Of a DNA stretch of 64,000 nucleotides, positions 1-8,664 are shown piece by piece (position 1 is the stretch's first letter; each line of letters begins with the position of its first letter). The DNA is from Alcaligenaceae bacterium SAGV5. Its GTDB lineage: Bacteria; Pseudomonadota; Gammaproteobacteria; Burkholderiales; Burkholderiaceae_B. The notes under the pieces are model-generated. The model was not told the origin of the DNA. It was given only the letters and a program-made list of their open reading frames with translations, and did no database searches. The stretch spans positions 558,001-622,000 of the forward strand of contig SPDP01000001.1 of the NCBI GenBank assembly GCA_009360345.1, read 5' to 3'. Both the position numbers and the translations under genes were made by a program.

Positions 1-2
1 CC

Positions 3-530
3 TTCGCCAGCTTCGCGATGTTCTGGACTTCGCTGGCGTTTCTGCTGTCGGCGCCGCCGTTCGGCTATTCCACCTTCACCATCGGCCTGTTCGGCCTGGC
101 GGGCGCGGCCGGCGCGCTGGCCGCCGCGCGGGTGGGCCGGCTGGCCGACCGCGGCAAGGGCGAGACGGCCACGCGCTTCGGCTTGGCGGTGCTGCTGGTG
201 TCGTGGCTGCCGATCGCGTTCGGCCAGTATTCCGTGGCGCTGCTGCTGCTTGGCGTGATCCTGATGGACCTGGGCGCCCAGGCGGCGCACATCAGCAACC
301 AGAACGCCATTTACCGCATCCGCCCCGAGGCGCGGGGCCGCCTGACCGCGGCCTACATGACGAGCTATTTCATCGGCGGTTCGCTGGGTTCGCTGGCATC
401 GGCCTGGCTCTATGCGCATGCCGGCTGGCACGGCGTGTCGATCGGCGGAGCGGTGGCCGCGCTGGCGTCCGTGGCGGCGTGGACCATGCGGCCGCGCGGC
501 CCCGCCGCCGCCGCGCCGTCCACGCACTGA
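3..530 (+). CDS. MFS transporter, C-terminal part (5' end outside window)
   Basis: This is the last 175 or so codons of a membrane transporter; the reading frame is open to the window edge, so the true start lies upstream. The visible part alternates long hydrophobic segments with short polar loops. One loop, around the residues GRLADRGKG, resembles the conserved cytoplasmic loop A motif (G-x3-D-R-x-G) of the major facilitator superfamily. It ends in an alanine/proline-rich tail after the last hydrophobic segment. Substrate cannot be judged from this piece. The next gene begins 80 bases downstream on the same strand without an obvious terminator between them. Confidence 0.75.
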   Translation, partial: FASFAMFWTSLAFLLSAPPFGYSTFTIGLFGLAGAAGALAAARVGRLADRGKGETATRFGLAVLLVSWLPIAFGQYSVALLLLGVILMDLGAQAAHISNQNAIYRIRPEARGRLTAAYMTSYFIGGSLGSLASAWLYAHAGWHGVSIGGAVAALASVAAWTMRPRGPAAAAPSTH

Positions 531-609
531 CGGCGGGCGTTGCCGCCTCTTACAGGCGTGCGCCGCGCGCCATGCTAGCCTGTGGTCGGACTCTTCCCGG
601 ACGACGAAC

Positions 610-1269
610 ATGGCCGATTCCATCCCCCAGCATCGCTGGGCCGTGCTGCGGGCCGCGCGCCTGATCCCCGTATTGCGCTACCAGGATGCCGAAACCGCCC
701 TCTACGCCGCGCAGGTGGCACTGCGCGCCGGCTGCCGGGGCATCGAACTGACGTGGACCATTCCCGGCGTGCTGGATGTCCTGCGGTCGCTGCGCGCGCA
801 GGCCGAACGGGCCGGCCAGACGGATGTGCTGATCGGCGTGGGCACCGTGCTGGATGCCGGGCAGGCCCGGTCGGCCCTGGAGGCGGGCGCCGATTTCCTG
901 GTCGCGCCGGGAGTCGTGCCGGCGCTGGTGGAACTGGCGGGCGCGGCGGGCGCCCTGAGCATGCTGGGCGCGTTCACGCCCACCGAGATCATCGCGGCCA
1001 AGGCGGCCGGCGCCGACGTGGTGAAGATCTTTCCCGCCGATACCGGCGGTCCGGGCCACCTGGCCGCGGTGAAGGCGGTCTTTCCAGACACGTCCTTCTG
1101 CCCGACCGGGGGCGTGACGCGCGACAACATGGCGGCCTATTTCCGCGCGGGCGCCGACATCGTCGGCATGGGCAGCAACCTGTTCGACAAGGCGCGGCTC
1201 GCCGCGCGCGACACCGAGGCCCTGGTGGCGGCGCTGCGGGCCACGCTGCAGGACGCCGGCGCCGCCTGA
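610..1269 (+). CDS. eda: KDPG/KHG-type 2-keto-3-deoxy-6-phosphogluconate aldolase
   Basis: A 219-residue class I aldolase of the bifunctional KDPG/KHG aldolase family, which cleaves 2-keto-3-deoxy-6-phosphogluconate to pyruvate and glyceraldehyde-3-phosphate in the cytoplasm. Family landmarks are present: the general-base glutamate in GIELTW (E46), the GVGT loop (about 77-80), the Schiff-base lysine in VVKIFPA (K139) and the phosphate-binding PTGGV segment (165-169). Length fits the family. The start chosen is the ATG giving MADSIPQ; an upstream in-frame extension is compositionally unlike coding sequence. Relatives also act on 2-keto-3-deoxy-6-phosphogalactonate, so exact substrate is uncertain because no dehydratase neighbour is present. 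Confidence 0.85.
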   Translation: MADSIPQHRWAVLRAARLIPVLRYQDAETALYAAQVALRAGCRGIELTWTIPGVLDVLRSLRAQAERAGQTDVLIGVGTVLDAGQARSALEAGADFLVAPGVVPALVELAGAAGALSMLGAFTPTEIIAAKAAGADVVKIFPADTGGPGHLAAVKAVFPDTSFCPTGGVTRDNMAAYFRAGADIVGMGSNLFDKARLAARDTEALVAALRATLQDAGAA

Positions 1270-1282
1270 CCGGGCGCGCGCG

Positions 1283-3118
1283 TTACGAGATTTGCCCGGC
1301 GGCCTGATAGGGCTCGAGCTCGTCGCCCCCGGCCGTACTCTCCTGTTGCCGCCGCCACATGGCGGCATAGGCGCCGTCCAGGGTCAGCAACTGGTGGTGG
1401 CGGCCTCGTTCCACCACCCTGCCACCGTCCAGCACGATGATTTCGTCGGCGTCGATGACGGTGGACAGGCGGTGGGCGATGGTCAGCGTGGTGCGCCCGC
1501 GGCTGACCTCGCGCAGGTTGCCCTGGATCTCGCGTTCGGTGTGCGTGTCCAGCGCGCTGGTGGCCTCGTCGAATACCAGCACCGCCGGCCGCTTCAGAAT
1601 GGTCCGGGCAATGGCCACGCGCTGTTTCTCGCCGCCCGAAAGTTTCAGTCCGCGTTCGCCCACCACGGTCTGGTAGCCGTCGGGCATGGCGAGGATGAAG
1701 TCGTGGATGTGGGCCAGGCGCGCCGCTTCCTCGATCTCGGCCTGGGTCGCGCCCGGGCGTCCATAGGCGATGTTGTAGTAGATGGTGTCGTTGAACAGCA
1801 CGGTGTCCTGCGGCACGATGCCGATGGCCGCGCGCAGGCTGGACTGGCTGATCTTGCGGATGTCCTGGCCATCGATCAGGATCGCCCCGCCGCTGACGTC
1901 GTAGAAGCGGAACAGCAGGCGGCTGAGGGTGGATTTGCCCGCGCCCGAGGAGCCGACCACGGCCACGGTCCTGCCCGCGGGCACGGTGAAGCTGACGTCC
2001 TTCAGGATCAGGCGCCTCGGATCGTAGCCGAACACCACGTGGCGGAATTCGACGGTGGCGCCGTCCACGCGCAGGTCGGGCGCGCCGGGTTCGTCGGCGA
2101 TCTCGCGGTCTTCCGACAGCAGGTCGAACATGCGATCCATGTCGATCAGCGACTGCTTGATCTCGCGGTAGACGAAGCCGAAGAAATTCAGCGGCTGGTA
2201 GAGCTGTAGCAGGTAGGCGTTGACCAACACGAAATCGCCGATGCTCAGGTGTCCGGCGACGATGCCGCGCGCCGCCATCCACATCACCACGGTCAGGCCG
2301 ACCGAGATGATGGCGGCCTGGCCGATGTTCAGCAGCGACAGGCTGACCTGGCTCTTGACCGCCGCGCGCTCGTAGCGCTCCAGTGCGTGGTCGTAGCGCC
2401 GCGCCTCGTGCTCCTCGTTGCCGAAGTACTTCACGGTTTCGTAGTTGAGCAGGCTGTCGATGGCCTTGGTGTTGGCCTCGGAGTCGGTCTCGTTCATCTG
2501 GCGCCGGAACTTCGTGCGCCATTCCGTGACGAGCAGCGTGTAGGCGATGTACAGCACCACCGTGGCCAGGGTCGCCAGCGCGAACCAGGCGTCGAACATG
2601 TGCCACAGGATGGCGGTGACCAGCCCGATCTCGAACAGCGTGGGCAGCACGTTGAACAGCATGTAGGACAGCAGCGTGCTGATCGCCCGTGTGCCGCGTT
2701 CGATGGAACGCGTCAGCCCGCCGGTCTGGCGGGCCAGGTGGAAGCGCAGCGCCAGCCCGTGCAGGTGGCGGAACACCTGCAGGCCGACGACGCGGATGGC
2801 GTTCTGCGCCACGCGGGCGAACACCGCGTCGCGCAGCTCGGAGAACACCAGCGACAGGACGCGGGCGCCGCCGTAGGCCAGGATCATCCCCACCGGGATG
2901 GCCAGCACGGCGGCCGCCGTGCCGCCCAGGGCGTCCACCGCCGACTTGTAGAAGATGGGGACGTAGACGTTGGCGACCTTGGCGGCTATCAGCAGCGCCA
3001 TGGCGGCCACGATGCGCAGGCGCAGCCGGGGGGCATGGGCCGGCCACAGATAGGGAAGCAGGGTGCGGAGGGTGGCCAGGCCGCCGCCGGGGCGGCGGGC
3101 AGGAGCAGGTGTGTTCAA
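1283..3118 (-). CDS. Atm1/HMT1-type ABC transporter, fused permease and ATPase
   Basis: A half-size ABC exporter of the Atm1/heavy-metal-tolerance (ABCB) group: an N-terminal six-helix membrane domain (about residues 30-330) followed by a nucleotide-binding domain. Walker A GSSGAGKST lies near residue 390, the ABC signature LSGGEKQ near 490, Walker B VLVFDEAT near 510 and the switch histidine in IAHRLST just after. Family members export glutathione-linked or iron-sulfur precursors or metals; substrate here is not shown. The frame stays open upstream into the neighbouring LysR gene with no ATG close to the conserved region, so I propose the TTG start giving LNTPAPARR; the N-terminus is uncertain. 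Confidence 0.85.
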   Translation of the reverse strand: MNTPAPARRPGGGLATLRTLLPYLWPAHAPRLRLRIVAAMALLIAAKVANVYVPIFYKSAVDALGGTAAAVLAIPVGMILAYGGARVLSLVFSELRDAVFARVAQNAIRVVGLQVFRHLHGLALRFHLARQTGGLTRSIERGTRAISTLLSYMLFNVLPTLFEIGLVTAILWHMFDAWFALATLATVVLYIAYTLLVTEWRTKFRRQMNETDSEANTKAIDSLLNYETVKYFGNEEHEARRYDHALERYERAAVKSQVSLSLLNIGQAAIISVGLTVVMWMAARGIVAGHLSIGDFVLVNAYLLQLYQPLNFFGFVYREIKQSLIDMDRMFDLLSEDREIADEPGAPDLRVDGATVEFRHVVFGYDPRRLILKDVSFTVPAGRTVAVVGSSGAGKSTLSRLLFRFYDVSGGAILIDGQDIRKISQSSLRAAIGIVPQDTVLFNDTIYYNIAYGRPGATQAEIEEAARLAHIHDFILAMPDGYQTVVGERGLKLSGGEKQRVAIARTILKRPAVLVFDEATSALDTHTEREIQGNLREVSRGRTTLTIAHRLSTVIDADEIIVLDGGRVVERGRHHQLLTLDGAYAAMWRRQQESTAGGDELEPYQAAGQIS

Positions 3119-3183
3119 GGCAAGTTTCCGGGATGCAATGATGGCAACGATACGCCTATGGATGGCCGTGGTGCGTCCGGAGG

Positions 3184-4068
3184 CTAGCCGAAGGCCTCGC
3201 TGAAGAAGTCGATGAAGGTCCGCACCTTGGGCGCCATGAACTTGCGGCTGGTGTAGGCGGCGTACAGGGTCACGGCCGGCGGCCGGTACTGCGGCAGCAG
3301 GCGCACCAGCGCGCCGCTGGCCAGGTCGTCGGCGATCAGCCATTCCGGCAGGTAGCCGGGACCGATGCCCGCCAGCAGGCTGTGGCGCGCCAGGGAGGAA
3401 TCATCCGTCTTCAGGGCCGTGGGCAGGCGCAGCGTCGCGGGCCCCGCGGGTCCCTGCAGCGGGATTTCCTCGGGCCGCTTGACGTAGGCGGGCAGGACGG
3501 CCGGATGGTCGGCCAGTTGGGCCGGCGACTCGAAGGGGCCGTGCCGGTCCACGTAATCGCGCGAGGCCGTCAGCACGAAGCGGACCTCGCACAGCGGCCG
3601 CACGATCAGCGACGGCGCGTTCTGGGCCGCGGTGGCGCGCAGGGCCAGATCGAAACCCTCCTCGGCCAGGTCCACCTTGTAGTTGCTCAGGCGCAGGTCG
3701 ATGGCCACGCGCGGGTAGCGCTCGCGGTAGCACGCCAGCATGCCGGCGAAGCGGCCGTTGGCGCACCAGACCGGCGCGGTGACCTTCAACTGGCCGCGCG
3801 GCTCGGCATGGCTGTCCTGCAGGGTGGCCTCGGCGTTGTCCAGCAGGTCCAGCGCCTCGCAGCACTGCTCGAAATAGACCTGCCCCGCCTCGGTCGGGCT
3901 GACGTGCCGGCTGGTGCGATTGAGCAGGCGGGCGCCCAGGCTGCGTTCCAGGTGGGCCAGGTGCTTGCTGGCCATGGCCGGCGAGATGCCCAACTGCCCG
4001 GCCGCCCGCGCGAAGCTGCCCGCCTCGACCACGAGGCGGAACACCTTCATGCTGACCAGCGTGTCCAA
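3184..4068 (-). CDS. LysR-family transcriptional regulator
   Basis: A 294-residue LysR regulator: winged helix-turn-helix in residues 1-60 (with A-x-QLGISPAMASKHL in the recognition region) followed by a periplasmic-binding-protein-like effector domain. The form 'DTLVSMKVFRLVVEAGSF' with PAMASKHL is typical of the CrgA/DsdC-like subgroup common in Burkholderiales. It begins 4 bases after the stop of the DoxX gene (4073-4480), so the two are probably co-transcribed. The ABC exporter follows after 65 bases on the same strand. Effector and targets are unknown. Confidence 0.9.
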   Translation of the reverse strand: MDTLVSMKVFRLVVEAGSFARAAGQLGISPAMASKHLAHLERSLGARLLNRTSRHVSPTEAGQVYFEQCCEALDLLDNAEATLQDSHAEPRGQLKVTAPVWCANGRFAGMLACYRERYPRVAIDLRLSNYKVDLAEEGFDLALRATAAQNAPSLIVRPLCEVRFVLTASRDYVDRHGPFESPAQLADHPAVLPAYVKRPEEIPLQGPAGPATLRLPTALKTDDSSLARHSLLAGIGPGYLPEWLIADDLASGALVRLLPQYRPPAVTLYAAYTSRKFMAPKVRTFIDFFSEAFG

Positions 4069-4072
4069 GTCC

Positions 4073-4480
4073 TCAGGCCTTGCCGCGCGACGCGTCGATG
4101 CTGAAGGCGCCCGCGCCCGCCACGGCGAAGAACAGGAACACGAAGCAGTACAGCACGGCCGGTTCGCCGCCGTTCTGCAGCGGGCTCAGGAAGGCCTTGG
4201 GCGCATGCGCCATGAAATAGGCCACGGCCGTGAAGCCGCACAGGATGAAGGCCACCGGCCGGGTGAACAACCCCAGGATCATCAGCAGTCCGCCACCGAT
4301 CTCCAGCACGCCCGCCAGGCCCATCAGCGAGAACAGCTGGATGCCTTGCATGCCCAGCGAGGGAATGTCGAAGAACTTGGCCGTGCCGTGCTGCAGGAAC
4401 ACATAGGCGATGACGATGCGCATGACGGCTTGCGCGCGCGGGGCCCAGATGGCCAGGGTGTCGTTGGTCGAGGTCTGCAT
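4073..4480 (-). CDS. DoxX-family membrane protein
   Basis: A 135-residue integral membrane protein with four predicted hydrophobic helices and the DoxX features: an early R-I-V-I-A-Y-VFLQHGTAKF helix, a central GVLEIGGGLLMILGLFTRP segment and a third helix with AYFMAH. DoxX-like proteins are associated with thiosulfate or thiol oxidation and redox stress, but most bacterial members are uncharacterised. It sits immediately upstream of a LysR gene (4-base gap) and downstream of a DODA-type dioxygenase on the same strand. LysR-DoxX-dioxygenase adjacency is common in beta-proteobacteria and suggests a shared electrophile or oxidant response, which is inference only. Confidence 0.85.
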   Translation of the reverse strand: MQTSTNDTLAIWAPRAQAVMRIVIAYVFLQHGTAKFFDIPSLGMQGIQLFSLMGLAGVLEIGGGLLMILGLFTRPVAFILCGFTAVAYFMAHAPKAFLSPLQNGGEPAVLYCFVFLFFAVAGAGAFSIDASRGKA

Positions 4481-4555
4481 TTGCTGTTTTCCTTCAAGAG
4501 TGGCACGCGGGTGAAAAAAGGCTGTGTCCGACCCAGGGCGCCGGGGGTGGCTTCC

Positions 4556-5365
4556 CTACCCAAAACGGGTGGCGGAGACGACTACGTTCATGACTTCATC
4601 CTGGAAAATGCGGCTGCCGGGATCGTCGCCGGCGGCACCCGCCGCCACCATCAACGGCAGCAGGTGGTCGGGCCGCGGCTGCGAGACGCGCGCGTCGGGC
4701 GCCGACGTCCAGTTCGCCAGCGCCTGTTCGCGCGCCTCGCGCGGCAGCGCCACGGTCTCGGCCAGCCAGTCGTCGAAGCGCAGCGAGGCCGGCTTGAACG
4801 CCGGCGCGAAGCCTCGCATGTTGTGGAAGCTCATGCCGCTGCCCACGATCAGCACGCCTTCGTCGCGCAGCGGCGCGAGCGCGCGGCCCGCGGCCAGGTG
4901 GGCCGCCGGATCCAGGCCCGTTTTCATGGATAGCTGGACGACGGGAATGTCGGCATCGGGAAAGATCAGCTTGAACGGCACGAACACGCCGTGATCCAGT
5001 CCCCGCGCGGTGTTCGAGCCCGAGGCGATGCCCGCATCGCCCAGCAGGTCCCGCACGCGGCCAGCCAGCGCGGGCGACCCGGGCGCCGGGTACTGCAACT
5101 GGTAGGTGTGCTCGGGGAACCCGTAGTAGTCGAACAGCAGCGGCGGGTTGGGACTGGCATTGACGGTGAAGTCGTCTTCTTCCCAGTGGCCGGAAATCAC
5201 CAGCACCGCTTCGGGACGGGGGCCTGCCGACGCGGCGAGTCCCTTGAGGAAACCGGCCATGCGGTCCCACATATGGGGATCGCCGGGCCATTCCATGAAG
5301 AAGCAGGGACCTCCTCCATGGGGAATGAAGAACGTGGGCAGACGGTGGGCGCTCGAGGCGGACAT
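4556..5365 (-). CDS. DODA-type extradiol ring-opening dioxygenase (LigB superfamily, YgiD-like)
   Basis: A 269-residue member of the LigB/4,5-DOPA-extradiol dioxygenase family. Candidate metal-binding and catalytic histidines sit in the expected places: H16 in FIPHGGGP, H60 in SGHWE, H125 in LDHGVF, H181 in SFHN and H234 in DHLLPL. Such enzymes cleave catecholic substrates using a single divalent metal; many bacterial YgiD-like members have no known physiological substrate. There is no signal peptide, so it is cytosolic. It is 75 bases upstream of the DoxX gene in the same orientation and may be co-regulated by the LysR protein at the end of that run. Confidence 0.85.
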   Translation of the reverse strand: MSASSAHRLPTFFIPHGGGPCFFMEWPGDPHMWDRMAGFLKGLAASAGPRPEAVLVISGHWEEDDFTVNASPNPPLLFDYYGFPEHTYQLQYPAPGSPALAGRVRDLLGDAGIASGSNTARGLDHGVFVPFKLIFPDADIPVVQLSMKTGLDPAAHLAAGRALAPLRDEGVLIVGSGMSFHNMRGFAPAFKPASLRFDDWLAETVALPREAREQALANWTSAPDARVSQPRPDHLLPLMVAAGAAGDDPGSRIFQDEVMNVVVSATRFG

Positions 5366-5502
5366 GGCAGCTCCTGTGGCGTGGCCTTTGTCGGCAATAT
5401 AGGCGCGTACTGTCAGGCAATCAACCGCATAAAAAGGAAGAGTTCGTTTCCTGTACGTTGATGATCCACAGTGCGGGACGATATGTTTTCAGGCCTCAGC
5501 CT

Positions 5503-6471
5503 TTACTCCTGTTCCGCTTGCTGGCGCAGTCCGGCGGCTTCTTCCCGGACCATCCGCAGGAAGAACGCCAGCGCGGGTGACGGCGCCACGTCCGAGCGTA
5601 GCACGACGCCTACGGAAGGCAAGGCCCAGGATGGCTGGAAGTTCAGGATGGTGAGTACTCCCAGCCGGGCGTAGTGCCGGGCGACGCCACGCGGCATGGT
5701 GGCCAGCACGTCGGTGTTGCGCAGCAGGACTTCGTTGGCCAGCAGCGATACCGATTCCGCCAGCGGGACGCCCAGCGCCAGGCCTTGTTCGGCGAAGTAG
5801 GCGTCGATGCGCTGGCGCAGCGGCGCGTCGGGCGGGGGCAGGATCCACGATTGCCGCGCCAGCGCGGCGGGCGTCAGGCGGTTCGAGCGCGCGAGCGGAT
5901 GGCCTGCCCGCGCCACGACGTCGATGGGTTCTTCGTACAGGACCTCGGTGCGGAACATGGGCTGCACGGCGCCCGGCATCAGGCGTCCGATGATGCAGTC
6001 GAGTTCTCCCCGCGCCAGGGCCGACAGCAGCAGGTCGTTGGTGCCCTCCTGGATCATGACGGTGATGCCCGCGTGGGCCTCGTGCATGCGCGCCAGCGCG
6101 CGCGGCACCAGCACCGGCAGCACGACCTGCAGTACACCGGCGCGCACGCGGCCGGTGGCGCCCCGGGTCAGCGCCTCGATCTCGTTGCGGGCGCCGTCCA
6201 GGTCCGCCAACAGTGCGCCGGTCCTCTGCACCAGGGCCTCGCCGTAGGGCGTGGGCGTGATGCCGCGGCGCGAGCGCACGAACAGCGGCACGCCAAAGGC
6301 CTCTTCCAGCTCCACCAGCAGCTTGCTGGCGGCGGGCTGGGTCATGCCCAGGCGCGCCGCCGCCTTGTGCACGCTGCCGGTGGCATGCAGCGTTTCGAGC
6401 AGATCGAGATGGCGCAGCCGCAATCTCGAACGTATCTGGCGGATGGAGGGGACGTGGTAGCTGTTATCCAA
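5503..6471 (-). CDS. LysR-family regulator (GbpR/PcaQ-like)
   Basis: A 322-residue LysR regulator with a longer N-terminal lead than usual: the helix-turn-helix lies near residues 18-75 with RHLDLLETLHATGSVHKAA, a form typical of the GbpR/PcaQ/CbbR-like branch, followed by the ligand-binding domain. It is transcribed divergently from the metallo-hydrolase gene at 6572, separated by 100 bases containing an 11-bp palindrome and two TATTGGT direct repeats, so this gene pair is the likely regulon. Effector unknown. Confidence 0.88.
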   Translation of the reverse strand: MDNSYHVPSIRQIRSRLRLRHLDLLETLHATGSVHKAAARLGMTQPAASKLLVELEEAFGVPLFVRSRRGITPTPYGEALVQRTGALLADLDGARNEIEALTRGATGRVRAGVLQVVLPVLVPRALARMHEAHAGITVMIQEGTNDLLLSALARGELDCIIGRLMPGAVQPMFRTEVLYEEPIDVVARAGHPLARSNRLTPAALARQSWILPPPDAPLRQRIDAYFAEQGLALGVPLAESVSLLANEVLLRNTDVLATMPRGVARHYARLGVLTILNFQPSWALPSVGVVLRSDVAPSPALAFFLRMVREEAAGLRQQAEQE

Positions 6472-6496
6472 GGTGATTCCTATTGGTTTTCACTTG

Positions 6497-6507
6497 ATTC
6501 TAAGAAT
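6497..6507. promoter_or_regulatory. Palindrome in the LysR/MBL divergent spacer
   Basis: The spacer between the divergent LysR and metallo-hydrolase genes is AT-rich and contains the perfect 11-bp palindrome ATTCTAAGAAT, flanked on both sides by direct repeats of TATTGGT. Position and symmetry suit a regulator site, but the palindrome lacks an obvious T-N11-A frame, so binding by the adjacent LysR protein is only a guess. Confidence 0.35.
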
Positions 6508-6571
6508 TTATGTATTGGTAGTCACTGCGTGCCTACACTGGGTTCGTTTTCCCCCACCCGAGAGATCCCCG

Positions 6572-7465
6572 ATGAAGATCACCATGCTGGGCACGGGCGC
6601 CGCGCTGCCCGACCCCGACCGTGGCCAGTCCGCCATCCTGCTCACGCTGGACGAGGACCGGCACTACCTGTTCGACTGCGGTGAAGGCGCCACGCGGCAG
6701 ATGGTGCGCGCCAACGTGGACCCGGCCAAGGTGGGTTTCGTCTTCCTGACCCACCTGCACCACGACCACATCTGCGACTACCCCTATTTCGTCATCTCCA
6801 GCTGGATGCTGAACAAGACCGGCGCGCCGCTGGTGCTGGGCCCCAAGGGCACCCGGCATTTCGTCGATCATCTGTTCGAGCATGGCGCGTTCCAGGCCGA
6901 TTTCCGCGCCCGCAGCGCCTATCCCGTGCGCCAGGAGAACATCGAGGCGGCGCGGCCCGAGGTGCGCGAGGTCCAGCCCGGCGTGGTGTTCGAGGACGAC
7001 AAGGTGAAGATCTCGGTGGACTGGGTCGAGCACATCCCGCGCGACATCTGCGAATGCTTCGGGGTGCGGGTCGAGGCCGAGGGCAAGGTCATCGCGTTCA
7101 GCGGCGACACCGCCCCCTGTGACGCCATGGTGCGGCTGGCCCAGGACGCCGACCTGCTGATCCACGAGTGCACCTTCCCCGAGTCCTTCATCGCCCACCG
7201 CGCCAAGACCGGCGTGGGGACCTATTCCCATACCAGCCCCACGGACCTGGGCAAGATCGCCCGCCGCGCCAATGTGAAGAGCCTGGTGGCCACGCACTTC
7301 GGCCACTTCGATTCGACCAGCCCGGTGCTCCGGCGCGCCGGCGCCAAGCACATGCCGGTGGAGTTGATGGGACCGCACCTGATGGACGAGATCGCGGCCG
7401 ACATACGCAAGAACTACGACGGCCCGTTGCGCCTGGCCCACGACTTGATGCGCATCGACCTGTAG
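6572..7465 (+). CDS. RNase Z-like metallo-beta-lactamase-fold hydrolase
   Basis: A 297-residue MBL-fold protein resembling RNase Z/arylsulfatase-type hydrolases. The zinc motif HxHxDH appears as HLHHDH (61-66), with further metal ligands in the GDTAPCDAM, HECTF and THFGHFD segments. The start is the ATG giving MKITMLGTGAALP, which begins at the first strand of the fold; the upstream in-frame extension runs through the regulatory spacer. Size fits the single-domain family. Whether it is a nuclease, lactonase or esterase cannot be told from sequence; control by the divergent LysR argues for a metabolic role rather than tRNA processing. Confidence 0.85.
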   Translation: MKITMLGTGAALPDPDRGQSAILLTLDEDRHYLFDCGEGATRQMVRANVDPAKVGFVFLTHLHHDHICDYPYFVISSWMLNKTGAPLVLGPKGTRHFVDHLFEHGAFQADFRARSAYPVRQENIEAARPEVREVQPGVVFEDDKVKISVDWVEHIPRDICECFGVRVEAEGKVIAFSGDTAPCDAMVRLAQDADLLIHECTFPESFIAHRAKTGVGTYSHTSPTDLGKIARRANVKSLVATHFGHFDSTSPVLRRAGAKHMPVELMGPHLMDEIAADIRKNYDGPLRLAHDLMRIDL

Positions 7466-7502
7466 CCCCGCGCCAGCCTGTGTGTCTTGCGGGATTGCGG
7501 CC

Positions 7503-7525
7503 AGGCCGCGCACCTGGCGCGGCCT
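7503..7525. terminator. GC-rich stem-loop between convergent genes
   Basis: A perfect 9-bp stem (AGGCCGCGC / GCGCGGCCT) with a 5-base loop lies between the convergent ends of the metallo-hydrolase and the CoA-transferase gene. There is no T-run on either side, so it may act as a bidirectional barrier or Rho-assisted terminator rather than a canonical intrinsic terminator. Confidence 0.5.
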
Positions 7526-7532
7526 GAGTGGT

Positions 7533-8663
7533 TCAAGCGGATGCCGGAGGGCTTTCCCGAGGTGCCGGCGCCCCGGGAGCCTGCGTGAGCGCGCCGCGGC
7601 TACCGTCCAGGCGAAATGGCAATCCGACGATGCGCATCGCGGGCGCGCCGGGGGGCGAACGGACGAAGCCGGGGTCGGCGGCGCACGCCGCCGCGACCGC
7701 GCGGTCCAGTCCCTGGACCGGCGCGCATGGCGCGCCGGCCGTGTTGAGCGAGGCGTCCAGGTCCGGCACGGAGCGTTGGCGAATCGCCGCCTGCACGTGG
7801 CCGGACAAGGCATGGTCGTCCAGCCCGGATAGCGCCGCCAGGCCGAGGGCAGCCAGCAGCGCCCGCCGCTGGTGCGGCTCGTTGACGGCGATGCATACCC
7901 GCCCGTCCGCCGCATCGTAGCAGCGGGACAGCGGGTTGCCGCTGGAAGCGGCGTTGCCGCGTCCCTCCAGGGATTCCGTCCCGTTCAGGTGGCCGGCCAC
8001 CGTGCTGTGCATCAGCGCCAGCGCTGAATCCAGCATCGATACTTCGACGCGCGTGCCCTCGAACCGGGAATGCCGCCGTTGTCCTATCCACGCGGCCATC
8101 ACGCCCAACGCCGCGTTCAGGCCGCTGGCGTAGTCGATCACGGGGGCGCCCGCCTTCATCGGGCCGGAGCGCGCGTCACCGGTCAGATTCATCATTCCGC
8201 TGGCCGCCTGAATGACACTGTCGTAGGCGGGATAGGCCGCGCGCGCGCCCGCCCCGCCGTAGCCGGTGATCGAACACCAGACGAGTCCTGGACGCGCCGC
8301 GCGTATCCGGGCCTCGTCCAGCCCCAGGCGCGCCAGCGCTCCCGTGCGGAAGTTCTCCACCAGCACGTCCGACCCGGCCAGCCGATCAAGGAACATGGCC
8401 TGGCCGGCGGCGTGTGCCAGGTCGAGGTAGACCACGTCCTTGTTGCAGGCCTGGGCGATGTAGTCGGTCGAGAGGCCCGCCGCGCCGAGCGCGGAATTGG
8501 CGCGCCGCCGCCACCGGATGGTGTCGCCGCCCGGCCGTTCCACGCGGACGACCTCGGCGCCGAGCAGCCCCAGCAGATAGGTGCAATACGGGCCTGCCAG
8601 GACCCGGGTGGCATCCAGCACTTTCATGCCGGCCAGGGGAAGCGGAATACCGGTCGATGCCAT
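7533..8663 (-). CDS. CaiB/BaiF-family (class III) CoA-transferase
   Basis: A 376-residue class III CoA-transferase, moving CoA between an acyl-CoA donor and a carboxylic acid. It opens with the conserved G-M-K-V-L-D-ATRVLAGP segment and the GAEVVRVERPGGD strand, and carries the ENFRTGALARLGLD motif that follows the CoA-binding region. The start is the ATG giving MASTGIPLPL, one base after the stop of the upstream Bug gene, so the two form an operon. Substrate is unknown; the pairing suggests that the acid captured by the Bug protein is activated as a CoA thioester. The C-terminal end is proline/alanine-rich. Confidence 0.88.
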   Translation of the reverse strand: MASTGIPLPLAGMKVLDATRVLAGPYCTYLLGLLGAEVVRVERPGGDTIRWRRRANSALGAAGLSTDYIAQACNKDVVYLDLAHAAGQAMFLDRLAGSDVLVENFRTGALARLGLDEARIRAARPGLVWCSITGYGGAGARAAYPAYDSVIQAASGMMNLTGDARSGPMKAGAPVIDYASGLNAALGVMAAWIGQRRHSRFEGTRVEVSMLDSALALMHSTVAGHLNGTESLEGRGNAASSGNPLSRCYDAADGRVCIAVNEPHQRRALLAALGLAALSGLDDHALSGHVQAAIRQRSVPDLDASLNTAGAPCAPVQGLDRAVAAACAADPGFVRSPPGAPAMRIVGLPFRLDGSRGALTQAPGAPAPRESPPASA

Positions 8664-8664
8664 G

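Noticed and set aside
3119-3343. N-terminal extension of the ABC exporter
   Set aside because: It overlaps the LysR coding region, has an arginine/alanine-rich out-of-frame composition and no homology-like features; the real start is near 3118.
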